Positions 18,343 through 26,684 of a stretch of 64,000 bases of DNA are shown one piece after another. Where the stretch lies: positions 62,001 through 126,000 of the forward strand of contig JADJFD010000004.1 of assembly GCA_016708765.1 (NCBI GenBank), given 5' to 3'. The position numbers and the translations under genes were made by a program. The stretch's first letter is position 1. Each line of letters begins with the position of its first letter. The DNA is from Chitinophagaceae bacterium (lineage in GTDB: Bacteria; Bacteroidota; Bacteroidia; Chitinophagales; Chitinophagaceae). Below the pieces are notes generated by a model, which searched no databases, had not been told where the DNA came from, and saw nothing but the letters and a program-made list of their open reading frames with translations.

Positions 18343-19323
18343 TTAAACTGCCAACAAACTACATCCTCTCATATCGCTTCCATCTACTCTCCCCAAAATC
18401 TCAAAACTACCGTCTTCATAAATTTTTCCTGCATCATCAGTACCAATAAAGGAACAGGAATGGATATTCGCCAAGTCAATAATATTAATAATGCCCGAGC
18501 CTGCATGCTTTATATGCATCGGATCTTCTTCATCTCTTACCAATATCTTCATCCACGGCGGCGTATTAAATATCCCATTGCCTTTGGAATATGCCTGAGA
18601 TAACAACTCCGTCATACCATATTCCGAATGAATTGATGAAACTTTAAATGCAGATTCCAAAGTACCATGTAATTCTTCCCGAATCATTTCCTTTCTTCTG
18701 CCTTTCATACCTCCGGTTTCTAAAATTGTGGTGTGTTGTAATGGCATCGGAAACTGTTCTGCAAAATCCAACAAAGCAAAAGTGACACCGATGAGCAAAG
18801 TTTTTTGTTGTTTTTTTTCCAAATCACCAATTGCAGACGCCAGCTTTTCATATTCATCAAGATAAAATCCACTTTGCGGATGTTCGCTTCGTTCAATTAG
18901 TTTATTGACCATATATACCAGAGAGGAATTATCCCTTTCCAGGTAAGAAGGCAACAAACCTACAATGCAATAATCTTTAATTGAGCCGTAAAACAACTCA
19001 AATCCCTTCATAAAACTTTCTTCATACAACAACAAGTCTTTGATAAAGTGCCTGCTGTTAACAGAACCAGTAGTGCCGCTACTTTCAAAAACAGTTTGAG
19101 GTTTAAATTCTGTAGTTGTAACCTTCTGCGACTTAAAAAACCGTACGGGCAAAAAAGGGATTTTGTTTATAGAATCAATCGCTGCAATATCAGACAACAA
19201 AACATCAACATAAGCCTTATAAACAAGGTTGTTTTTGTACTGAAAGTGGAATATTTCAAGTGCTAGCGCCTCAAATCCTTCCTTTTCTACGTTAAAAATT
19301 TTATGATTCCATTGATTCTGCAT
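18343..19323 (-). CDS. LuxE-like acyl-protein synthetase/acyltransferase family protein
   Basis: 326 residues, soluble, ANL-like adenylating fold. Matches to the LuxE family pattern are IPFLPVRFFKSQKV, VFESSGTTGSVNSRHFI (the adenylate-binding Ser/Thr/Gly loop), HTTILETGGMKGRRKEMIREEL, SSIHSEYGMTELLSQAYS and GIINIIDLANIHSCSFIGTDDAG. In LuxE proteins this fold activates a fatty acid as an acyl-AMP. Stand-alone members in Bacteroidota have no defined substrate and no luxC/luxD partners are nearby. It is divergent from the next gene, with starts 50 bases apart. Confidence 0.82.
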   Translation of the reverse strand: MQNQWNHKIFNVEKEGFEALALEIFHFQYKNNLVYKAYVDVLLSDIAAIDSINKIPFLPVRFFKSQKVTTTEFKPQTVFESSGTTGSVNSRHFIKDLLLYEESFMKGFELFYGSIKDYCIVGLLPSYLERDNSSLVYMVNKLIERSEHPQSGFYLDEYEKLASAIGDLEKKQQKTLLIGVTFALLDFAEQFPMPLQHTTILETGGMKGRRKEMIREELHGTLESAFKVSSIHSEYGMTELLSQAYSKGNGIFNTPPWMKILVRDEEDPMHIKHAGSGIINIIDLANIHSCSFIGTDDAGKIYEDGSFEILGRVDGSDMRGCSLLAV

Positions 19324-19372
19324 GTCTATTTATGTTGTTAAAAAGAGTAAATTTGTTACTCAACTATTCCCG

Positions 19373-19834
19373 ATGAAACAAACATTGTTTATATTTTCTA
19401 TTATCCTGATTGTTGCAGTTGCCTGCAACAAAGATAAGTTTCAGACCAAACCAACATTGGAGATAAAATCTTATAACACTACAACCGTTCCTTTTAATGG
19501 CACATTAGTTGTAAATCTAAAAGCTTTTGACAAAGAAGGTGATGTGCAAGATTCGCTTATAATTATTAAAAATAGGAAGAACATAAGAGTTGTGGCAACT
19601 ATCCGTGATACCATTCGCTACAAGTTTCCAATATTCCCTAACAACAGCACTACTGAAATACAGGCCACATTGGATTACCAGACTATCTTATCAGCATTGA
19701 ATCCTCCGAATATCCCCGGATCTAACCCAATAACAAAAGAAAGAGATACGTTGATCCTAAAATTTGCAGTAAGAGATAATGGAGGAAATACTAGCGACAC
19801 GATACAGTCTCAGCAAATCATCGTAATCAGGTAG
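19373..19834 (+). CDS. Small secreted lipoprotein of unknown function
   Basis: 153 residues from ATG 19373. An upstream in-frame ATG at 19322 would put charged residues before the signal and overlap the divergent gene. The signal KQTLFIFSIILIVAVAC ends in a good lipobox (VAVAC). The mature part resembles one Ig-like/cadherin-type beta domain: VPFNGTLVVNLKAFDKEGDVQDSL, DTLILKFAVRDNGGNTSDT. It ends 12 bases before the UbiA-like gene. The function is unknown; lipoproteins of this shape are common in Bacteroidota. Confidence 0.78.
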   Translation: MKQTLFIFSIILIVAVACNKDKFQTKPTLEIKSYNTTTVPFNGTLVVNLKAFDKEGDVQDSLIIIKNRKNIRVVATIRDTIRYKFPIFPNNSTTEIQATLDYQTILSALNPPNIPGSNPITKERDTLILKFAVRDNGGNTSDTIQSQQIIVIR

Positions 19835-19842
19835 TAACTTTG
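19835..19842 (+). promoter_or_regulatory. -7 promoter box before the UbiA-like gene
   Basis: TAACTTTG is an exact match to TANNTTTG and begins one base after the stop of the upstream gene. A transcript would start about 5 bases later, almost at the GTG start codon, suggesting a leaderless mRNA. Confidence 0.45.
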
Positions 19843-19846
19843 CCCG

Positions 19847-20686
19847 GTGGGTAAAAAACTATTTACGTTTTTCATAAACAGTAATTTATTTATTGCTGGA
19901 TGTGCAGTTGTAATGGTCTGGCAAACCAATCATTTATTACTGAATGATCATTACAATAATTATTTTCTCTTTTTCGTTTTCTTCTCCACCATTACCAGTT
20001 ATAGTTTTCACTGGTATCTTACAACTGAATCTGCCATTCCTTCGCCCAGAATTGAATGGGGGGAAAGAAATAAAGCATTACATCTTGTTTTATTTTTCAT
20101 CGGTATCATTGGCACTGGCATTTTCTTTTTTTACTTGTTAGATTATTGGCATTGGCTGGTTGTTTCGGCACTTATTACATTTTTATATACTGCTCCAAAA
20201 ATTCCTCATCCTTTATTCAGGTCATTACGAAAAATAGCAGTTGGTAAAACCTTATTTCTTTCAGTGGTGTGGATGTTTGTTACTACTATTCTTCCCATAG
20301 AAATTGCTGAACAGCCTTGGAGGAATGAGTTCTATTTTTTTATTGGTCATCGTTTCTTTCTTATTTATGCTATTTGTATGCTTTTCGATTACCGTGACCT
20401 GGAAGATGATGCCATTTCAGGAATACGAAGCCTGTTCAGCTTTCTTAGTGAGAAAAATATCAGCTTGCTATTCTATTTAATGATGGCTTTATTTACAGCT
20501 TCGACAGTTTTACTTGCTGATGAAGGGATCTCCAACCTAAGAATAGCGGTTTTGCTTTTGCCCGGCATAATAGTTACGGTATTATTCAATTATTCAAAAA
20601 AACATTTTACGGATACTCTCTATTACTTTGTTTTAGATGGCATGATGGCCTTTTCATCTTTGCTCATGCTTATCCCCGGTATTTAA
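19847..20686 (+). CDS. UbiA-like prenyltransferase-family membrane protein
   Basis: 279 residues with eight or so hydrophobic helices and a GTG start. The layout resembles UbiA-superfamily proteins of Bacteroidota. A loop corresponding to the second Asp-rich motif is seen (MLFDYRDLEDDAISGIRSL, ~residues 180-198). The first motif normally reads NxxxDxxxD in the second helix region; here the region reads TSYSFHWYLTTE without the paired Asp residues. It may therefore be a non-catalytic or divergent member. M42 peptidase follows 27 bases later with its own promoter-like box. Confidence 0.7.
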   Translation: MGKKLFTFFINSNLFIAGCAVVMVWQTNHLLLNDHYNNYFLFFVFFSTITSYSFHWYLTTESAIPSPRIEWGERNKALHLVLFFIGIIGTGIFFFYLLDYWHWLVVSALITFLYTAPKIPHPLFRSLRKIAVGKTLFLSVVWMFVTTILPIEIAEQPWRNEFYFFIGHRFFLIYAICMLFDYRDLEDDAISGIRSLFSFLSEKNISLLFYLMMALFTASTVLLADEGISNLRIAVLLLPGIIVTVLFNYSKKHFTDTLYYFVLDGMMAFSSLLMLIPGI

Positions 20687-20687
20687 T

Positions 20688-20695
20688 TATTTTTG
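20688..20695 (+). promoter_or_regulatory. -7 promoter box before the M42 peptidase
   Basis: TATTTTTG matches TANNTTTG 18 bases before the ATG at 20713. A transcript would carry a leader of roughly a dozen bases. Confidence 0.45.
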
Positions 20696-20712
20696 CAACC
20701 TAATCAAGAAAT

Positions 20713-21822
20713 ATGGCAAAATCTGTAAAAGCTAAAAAGTCAATCATTACAAACAACTCATTTGAATTTTTTAAAAACTATATCAACAATGCTTCGCCTG
20801 TAGGTTTTGAAACCTGGGGTCAGAAACTTTGGATTGAATACCTGAAACCATATGTTGACACCCATTATGTAGACCCGTATGGAACAGCTGTTGGTGTTAT
20901 CAATCCTGATCATCCTTTCAAGATTGTAATTGAAGCTCATGCAGATGAAATAAGCTGGTTTGTGAATTATATTACCGCAGATGGGTTGATGTATGTAACC
21001 AGAAATGGCGGTACCGACTACCAAACTGCACCGGCATCAAGAGTATTTATTCATGGTAAAAAAGGAGCTGTAAAAGCTGTTTTTGGATGGCCAGCTATTC
21101 ATACTAGAAGAGGCGGAGCTGACGATAAAGAAAAACAACCTAAGACAGAAAACTTATGGTTGGATTGCGGAGCCAGAAATAAAAAAGAACTGGAAGCACT
21201 GGGAATTCATATTGGTGCAGTGGTAACCTATCAGGATGGTTTTGATGAATTGGCGAATGGTAATTATATCGGAAGAGCATTTGACAACCGTGTCGGCGGA
21301 TTTATGATTGCTGAAGTGGCCAGATTATTAAAAGAAAATAAAAAGAAATTGCCTTTTGGCTTATATGTAGTGAATGCAGTGCAGGAAGAAATCGGACTTC
21401 GTGGTGCAGAAATGATTTCCAGAAGAATAAAACCTAATATTGCAATCGTAACTGATGTGACGCATGACACCACCACTCCAATGATCAATAAACATATTGA
21501 AGGTGATGTGAGTACCGGCAAAGGACCGTCATTGGCTTATGCACCGGCCATTCATAATAAATTGCTGGCACATGTAGAAAAAGTGGCTGCTGATAAAAAA
21601 ATTCCTGTACAATGGAGAGCATTAAGCAGAAGTACAGGCACTGATACTGATTCATTTGCTTATTCAAATGATGGTTGTCCCTCCGTACTGATTTCAATTC
21701 CGCTTCGATATATGCATACAACTGTTGAAATGTTACACAAAGATGATATTGAAAATACCATCAAGCTGATGTATGAAACATTGCTAACTTTATCGCCTAA
21801 AACAAATCTCAGTTACCTGTAA
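20713..21822 (+). CDS. M42-family zinc aminopeptidase
   Basis: Cytoplasmic dinuclear-zinc peptidase of the glutamyl aminopeptidase/endoglucanase-M type. 369 residues. Visible are SPVGFETWGQKLW (N-terminal), IEAHADEIS (first metal His/Asp), DNRVGGFMIAE (bridging Asp), NAVQEEIGLRGAEM (catalytic Glu-Glu), IVTDVTHDTT (metal Asp), and ISIPLRYMHTTVEMLHKDD (last metal His). All metal ligands are present. The stop overlaps the start of a tiny membrane protein gene (TAATG), so the two are probably co-translated. Confidence 0.93.
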   Translation: MAKSVKAKKSIITNNSFEFFKNYINNASPVGFETWGQKLWIEYLKPYVDTHYVDPYGTAVGVINPDHPFKIVIEAHADEISWFVNYITADGLMYVTRNGGTDYQTAPASRVFIHGKKGAVKAVFGWPAIHTRRGGADDKEKQPKTENLWLDCGARNKKELEALGIHIGAVVTYQDGFDELANGNYIGRAFDNRVGGFMIAEVARLLKENKKKLPFGLYVVNAVQEEIGLRGAEMISRRIKPNIAIVTDVTHDTTTPMINKHIEGDVSTGKGPSLAYAPAIHNKLLAHVEKVAADKKIPVQWRALSRSTGTDTDSFAYSNDGCPSVLISIPLRYMHTTVEMLHKDDIENTIKLMYETLLTLSPKTNLSYL

Positions 21823-21998
21823 TGAGTTATTTATTATACATAGATCCGGGAAGTGGTAGTTATTTATTGCAGGCAATTATTGCAGCTGTATTGGGTGCCG
21901 GTTTCTGGATCAAAATGTCGTGGCACCGCATCAAAGCATTTTTTGGTGGGACTAAAGTGAATAAGGAAAAAGAAGAGAAAGACAAACCAGCTTCTTAA
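21822..21998 (+). CDS. 58-residue single-helix membrane protein (IDPGSGS type)
   Basis: ATG 21822 overlaps the M42 stop by one base. The product opens SYLLYIDPGSGSYLLQA, has one membrane helix (AIIAAVLGAGFWIKMSW), and ends in a Lys/Glu tail (VNKEKEEKDKPAS). Short proteins opening with (I/L)DPG(S/T)GS, one helix and a basic WHRIKAFF-like segment are, to my recollection, often encoded close to membrane sulfatase/alkaline-phosphatase-like and surface-polymer genes. That fits the neighbouring phosphonate locus but is not proof of function. It converges on and overlaps the next gene by 4 bases. Confidence 0.8.
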   Translation: MSYLLYIDPGSGSYLLQAIIAAVLGAGFWIKMSWHRIKAFFGGTKVNKEKEEKDKPAS

Positions 21999-23110
21999 TC
22001 ATTTCTGAGCTTGCTGATAATATAACCAAGACCTGCTTGATAGGTTGATTCACTATTATAAAAAATCTCAGAAGAAAGGCTCTCCATTTTTTGAACAAAT
22101 CCAACTGACATTGTTTGAAGCTCCGTGAGTTTATCTTTTATCTGTTCCAGATTATCTGGCGAAACAGAAACTCCCATTTCGTATCTCAATGAATTTTCAA
22201 TTGGTTCTATTTCTAATTCCTGATAATCGGGGTTATTAATTTTCAAATTTGTATTAATGAACAAAACTGGTTTTTGGATGCCAAAGGCAAATTCAAAAGC
22301 TATTCCCGATCTGTCTGTTATCAAAATATCTGTGGACTGCAATCTTTCAAAAACATTCGGTAACTCATCTATCTCCATTCCCGGATATTGTTTTATCAAT
22401 TGCTGAATACTTTTAAAAATCTTCTTTTTTCTTTTTTCAAATTCTGGATGCGAACGAAGCACAACTTTATATGGCAGCTTTGATAATTCTTGTAGTAATT
22501 CTTGTATGCAAGTATCAAAAATGCATCCATCAAACCAAGATGGTGCGATAAGAAGCGTTTGCTTCGATTCATTTTTGTTAGATACTTCAGCAACACTTCT
22601 TTTAATTTTATCCAACAAAGGATAACCGTATGGAATTATATCTTTTGTTCGCAGTACATAAAGCTCTTCTGCTTTTTGTATTTCCTTTTGCTGATATTCT
22701 CCAGTGCAAAAAATTGTATCATAGCTAAAAAAAGCAGCTTTTCTATATTGCTGATGTGTACTTACCGCAGCATGAAACATATAAATATAAGTTCCAACTT
22801 CCGGCGACCTTTTAAATAAATAGTTCCCAAGATCAGGCATTGTCATAATCATTACATCTGCTTTTAGTTTTGAAAACAAAAAGCCAAGCAACAATTTTAC
22901 CCGGATTACTTTCATTTTCTCAGGTGCAGTTGTAAGCAAAGGATCTTTCGGATCGGAAGTGATATAGCAAATTTCAATCCCGTTATTTAATAAATCCTGA
23001 ATAAGTTTTTCAAAATATTGATAATAATGACGGCTCTCTGAATAGAAAACAACCTGTTGTTTTTCTTTCAGTAATTTAAATACAACATTATATTCTGAAA
23101 AGAAACTCAT
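21995..23110 (-). CDS. CDP-glycerol glycerophosphotransferase family protein, candidate phosphonate transferase
   Basis: 371 residues. Members of this family (TagB/TagF-like) transfer glycerol-phosphate or similar groups from a CDP-linked donor to a polymer. The pattern seen includes YIYMFHAAVSTHQQYRKAAFFSYDTIFCTG (the His-containing acceptor-side motif), LLIAPSWFDG, VVLRSHPEFE (second conserved His in RxHP), and STDILITDRSGIAFEFAFGIQKPVLFIN with the DxSG donor motif. It is the last gene of the phosphonate operon, 3 bases after the reductase. I therefore propose that it moves CMP-activated hydroxyethylphosphonate to a glycan; this is inference from context. Confidence 0.85.
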   Translation of the reverse strand: MSFFSEYNVVFKLLKEKQQVVFYSESRHYYQYFEKLIQDLLNNGIEICYITSDPKDPLLTTAPEKMKVIRVKLLLGFLFSKLKADVMIMTMPDLGNYLFKRSPEVGTYIYMFHAAVSTHQQYRKAAFFSYDTIFCTGEYQQKEIQKAEELYVLRTKDIIPYGYPLLDKIKRSVAEVSNKNESKQTLLIAPSWFDGCIFDTCIQELLQELSKLPYKVVLRSHPEFEKRKKKIFKSIQQLIKQYPGMEIDELPNVFERLQSTDILITDRSGIAFEFAFGIQKPVLFINTNLKINNPDYQELEIEPIENSLRYEMGVSVSPDNLEQIKDKLTELQTMSVGFVQKMESLSSEIFYNSESTYQAGLGYIISKLRND

Positions 23111-23113
23111 TCG

Positions 23114-24139
23114 TTAAAGTTGTTCAAGTATTAATTGTTTCAGTTTTTCTCTGTCGAAAGAAACAGGGTTGTTAGCAAACCGTTCTTCATTCACTTCATC
23201 AAGTAATGCTTCAATAATCTGGTGTTTGTCTATTTTTAACTCACTTAATTTAGTAGCAAGTCCTGCCTTCTTTAAATTTTCAGTAACAAAATATGCGGCA
23301 TCTATTGCATTTTCCACATGAAGCAAATGATATACTTCTTCCTGCGGATGATTATACAAAAAGAAAACTGGCAGGAATAAAGCAACCGCATGTCCATGTG
23401 GGATGTCATGGTTCGCTGTCAAGTAATAAGATAATGCATGAGGCCCAGTTGTTCTTGTAATGTTAATCGCCTTTCCGGCAAGATAAGCGGCGTATTGCAT
23501 TTTATCTCTTCGTTCTTCTTCTGGAGAAAGAACTGTATCGATAAAATATTCTTTCCAGATCGAAATAGCATGTATAGCAGAAATCTTAGATTCAGCAGTT
23601 GCACTTTTGTTCCAGTAAGATTCAATGGCCTGCGCCAGCACATCCATTCCTGAAACAGCTGTTTGATATGAAGAAAGAGAATATGCCAATGCCGGATCAA
23701 GTATCACCAATTGCGGTATCAACACTTTACTGACTAAAGATGTTTTCTTATTATCAACATATATAACAGCAAACTGAGTGGCCTCTGTACCGGAACCAGC
23801 AGTTGTAGGCGCTGCCGCAAAAAAAGGAATATGTTTTGATTCTTTCTCTAATTGAAAGATCAGCGATTTTGCCAGATCAATTACACTTCCTCCGCCAATA
23901 GCAAGTATTGCCTGAAATTTTTCTTTCGAAAATTCGATGAAAGCCTCGTTAGTTTCATTTTCGGTTACATTTACTCCATTCTTAATAAAATGATTGTAAT
24001 GTATGCCTTTCAGAAAATTGACATCTTTATGTAATTGAAAATGCTTACCAGTTATTAAAAACACTGTTTCATAACCTGCTTCTATCAAATAAGGAGCAGC
24101 TTCATAAATAGTATTCTTTCCTTGTAATAATTTTTGCAT
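23114..24139 (-). CDS. Iron-dependent alcohol dehydrogenase, probable phosphonoacetaldehyde reductase
   Basis: 341 residues of the group III Fe-ADH fold. The NAD(P) motif is AILAIGGGSVIDLAKSL, then TTAGSGTEATQFAVIY, PALAYSLSSYQTAVSGMDVLAQAIESYWN (metal Asp and His positions) and DIPHGHAVALFLP with metal-binding His residues. Directly downstream of phosphonopyruvate decarboxylase, the natural substrate is phosphonoacetaldehyde, giving 2-hydroxyethylphosphonate, as for FomC and PhpC in known phosphonate clusters. Family alone does not fix the substrate; the operon does. Confidence 0.86.
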   Translation of the reverse strand: MQKLLQGKNTIYEAAPYLIEAGYETVFLITGKHFQLHKDVNFLKGIHYNHFIKNGVNVTENETNEAFIEFSKEKFQAILAIGGGSVIDLAKSLIFQLEKESKHIPFFAAAPTTAGSGTEATQFAVIYVDNKKTSLVSKVLIPQLVILDPALAYSLSSYQTAVSGMDVLAQAIESYWNKSATAESKISAIHAISIWKEYFIDTVLSPEEERRDKMQYAAYLAGKAINITRTTGPHALSYYLTANHDIPHGHAVALFLPVFFLYNHPQEEVYHLLHVENAIDAAYFVTENLKKAGLATKLSELKIDKHQIIEALLDEVNEERFANNPVSFDREKLKQLILEQL

Positions 24140-24159
24140 GAAAAATTATTGGTCGTTAT

Positions 24160-25271
24160 TTAGTGCCGACATGAAATCATTTTCCAATCACCCGGATTAC
24201 CTGTTGGCCTTCCAAGATCAGGCCTGCTTTGGCGGCTGGTTCTTATTTCTACAAATTGTGTTTCCGAAGTTGTTAATCCGTTACTAAGCCATTCTTCCAG
24301 TTCTGCTTCGCTGGCAATTGAAACCGTTTTTTTATAGCCGCTTGCTTTTGCAATGCCGCAACAATCAGCAAAGAATCCTTCTGTTGGTTGTCCGCCAACT
24401 GATTCGTGGCTTCCATTATTAATTACAATATGAATATAGTTTGTAGCAGCATGATGTGCAATTACAGGTAATGAACCCATATGCATCAGCAAAGCTCCAT
24501 CACCATCCAGCATTATCACTTTTCATCCGATTGTCCTTTTACTCCTAATGCAATATGATTGGCATGTCCCATTGCGCCAACACTTAGTAAATATTTTTTT
24601 ATTCTATTATTAGCTGCAATATTTGTTTCGTAAAACTCACGGCCCGATTTTCCTGTTGTACAAATAACAATTTCATTGCCATTTAACTTTGAAATAATCT
24701 TGCTTAAAACATCTTCTCTTATCAAGCTGTATTCATCTTCTTTGATTGCACCTTCATATTTTTCAAAAATTCCATCAGGCACAATCAACGCAACAGGTTT
24801 TTGCTCTGCCAATGCCAAAGTAATTGCTTTATCAACTGATTCAAATGAAAAACTTTCATCACCATCCATAAAATAATGGGGCACTTCCAATGCATCTAAC
24901 AAAGGAATAGTTATCCTTCCCATTTTAGCATGCTGTGGTTCATCTATTGTTCCAGGTCTTCCCCTCCATCCAATAAGCAACAACATTGGCACCGCATACA
25001 TTTCTTTATCTGCCAGCGATGTCAATGGGTTAATGATATTTCCCAAACCAGAGTTCTGTAAATAAACCAACGGCAGCTTGCCTGTTTTAAAATGATAACC
25101 CGATGCCAAGGCCACGGCTAATCCTTCATTGGCTGTGATAATATTTTTTTCTGCAGTGCTGTTATCCTGTACATACTTTAAAAAATCTTTGAGCAAAGAG
25201 TCAGGCACACCGGTATAGAAGTCAACACCCTGTTGCGATAAATAATTATATAATCGTTCAGGATGGATCAT
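24160..25271 (-). CDS. aepY: Phosphonopyruvate decarboxylase, one missing A breaks the frame
   Basis: ThDP-dependent decarboxylase that pulls the unfavourable PEP mutase reaction forward, giving phosphonoacetaldehyde. The N-terminal half has GVPDSLLKDFL, ITANEGLAVALASGYHF (Glu that activates ThDP), PLVYLQNSGLGNIINPLTSL and GWRGRPGTIDEPQHAKMG. The C-terminal half has LDGDGALLMHMGSL and INNGSHESVGGQPT (Mg/ThDP site). The first frame ends at 24516. One extra A (plus-strand T-run ~24520-24523) gives GQSDEKVIMLDGDG and joins the halves into ~370 residues. It overlaps the end of aepX by 14 bases. Confidence 0.93.
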
Positions 25272-26571
25272 AATTATCAGGTATCAATTTTAGTAAATCT
25301 TTTACTGTCATTAAGTTTTCTTCCGCTTCCTTACTTCTGTCATTTTTTAATATAGATGTAGCAGTGGAATGCATTGCTGGGTAAGCACTTCGCAGCAAGT
25401 GATTGGCGTAGATAATTATATTAAATCCGGCTTCTTCCAATTCCTTTCGGGAAACTGCATTATAGGTTGATGGAACCGCAACTAATGGAACTCTTTTTTC
25501 AAAACATTTAAACTGTTTTGCAAATTCAAGTATTTCGGCACCATCAGATGATTTGCTGTGAATCATAATTCCATCAACACCTGCATTAATGTAAGCTGTG
25601 GCTCTCTGCAAAGCATCTTCCATACCCGTTCCAAGTATTAAACTTTCTATACGGGCAATGATCATGAAATCTTTGGTAACACAACTTTTTTTCCCTGCTT
25701 TTATCTTTTCGCAAAAAGCAGGAATGGTTTCTTGTTCCTGCGATGACTGCTCTTCAATTAGCGAATTTCTTTTTAAACCAGTCTTATCTTCAATAACAAT
25801 TGCTGAAATACCTAATCGTTCCAAAGTTCGAACCGTAAAAACAAAATGCTCTGTTTTACCTCCAGTATCACCATCAAATATTATGGGCTTCGTAGTTACT
25901 TCTAATACATCATTCAAGGTTTGCAAACGGGCAGTAATATCCACTGCTTCAATATCTGGTTTTCCTTTCGCAACAGAATCTGTTAGGCTGCTCATCCACA
26001 TGGCGTCAAATTCCTGAATAATCCCTTGCTCATCGGTAAAGGAAGTATTTTCGGCAATCAATCCACTTAAACCATTGTGCGCCTCCAAAACTCTCATAGA
26101 TGGTTTTACTGCCAATATTCGTTTTAGTCTTTTTAACCTGTATTCAGCCGTTGTACCTGCCTCTTTGATTGTTTTTTGAATAGCAGAAGAACTAATTCCT
26201 CCGGTATAAGGAACTTCAACCAATTCGCCATTCCATTGCTTTAAGGTATCGATAACTTTCTGTCGGGTTGATTGTTGCACACCATTTTTCCAATCATCGC
26301 CATGTACTACATAATCTGGTCTTATCTTATTCAGATTCTCAGAATAGTCCAAAGTGGTCTGCGCCACCACTTCGCTTACACCAGCTATATTCTCAATAAC
26401 AATTTTTCGTTGTTCATAACTGAGATAGGGAACTCTTTTATAACTGGCAATTGCTTCATCTGTGAGCAATCCAATAATGACACGGCCCAGCTTTTTGCCT
26501 GTATTAATAATATTCAGATGACCTGGGTGAACCAAATCAGCACTCATTCCGATATAGACGATCTTTTCCAT
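25258..26571 (-). CDS. aepX: Fused CTP:phosphonate cytidylyltransferase - PEP mutase (Fom1-like architecture)
   Basis: 437 residues in two domains. Residues ~1-135 form a nucleotidyltransferase of the glycerol-3-phosphate cytidylyltransferase fold: YIGMSADLVHPGHLNII (HxGH) and TGGISSSAIQKTI (ISSSxI). Residues ~145-437 form a PEP mutase of the isocitrate lyase superfamily: FDAMWMSSLTDSVAKG, DGDTGG (metal site), VIEDKTGLKRNSLIEEQ (the EDK-x5-NS signature of true mutases), and IMIHSKSSDGAEI. The same order occurs in fosfomycin Fom1, whose cytidylyltransferase acts on hydroxyethylphosphonate. It is the first gene of the operon. Confidence 0.93.
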   Translation of the reverse strand: MEKIVYIGMSADLVHPGHLNIINTGKKLGRVIIGLLTDEAIASYKRVPYLSYEQRKIVIENIAGVSEVVAQTTLDYSENLNKIRPDYVVHGDDWKNGVQQSTRQKVIDTLKQWNGELVEVPYTGGISSSAIQKTIKEAGTTAEYRLKRLKRILAVKPSMRVLEAHNGLSGLIAENTSFTDEQGIIQEFDAMWMSSLTDSVAKGKPDIEAVDITARLQTLNDVLEVTTKPIIFDGDTGGKTEHFVFTVRTLERLGISAIVIEDKTGLKRNSLIEEQSSQEQETIPAFCEKIKAGKKSCVTKDFMIIARIESLILGTGMEDALQRATAYINAGVDGIMIHSKSSDGAEILEFAKQFKCFEKRVPLVAVPSTYNAVSRKELEEAGFNIIIYANHLLRSAYPAMHSTATSILKNDRSKEAEENLMTVKDLLKLIPDNYDPS

Positions 26572-26661
26572 AATGATTGAAAGCCGAAAATAAACTATTC
26601 CGGCTGCCGGATAAAAAACATTCGGGGAAAAATAAAATATAAAAAAACAGGCTTCCTGCGT

Positions 26662-26669
26662 TAGTTTTG
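26662..26669 (+). promoter_or_regulatory. -7 promoter box for the sulfatase-like trio
   Basis: TAGTTTTG matches TANNTTTG. The box overlaps the TTG at 26667, which would otherwise be the longest start, so translation more likely begins at ATG 26685. It lies in the divergent gap to aepX. Confidence 0.5.
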
Positions 26670-26684
26670 AGTCGAATTCTCGAA

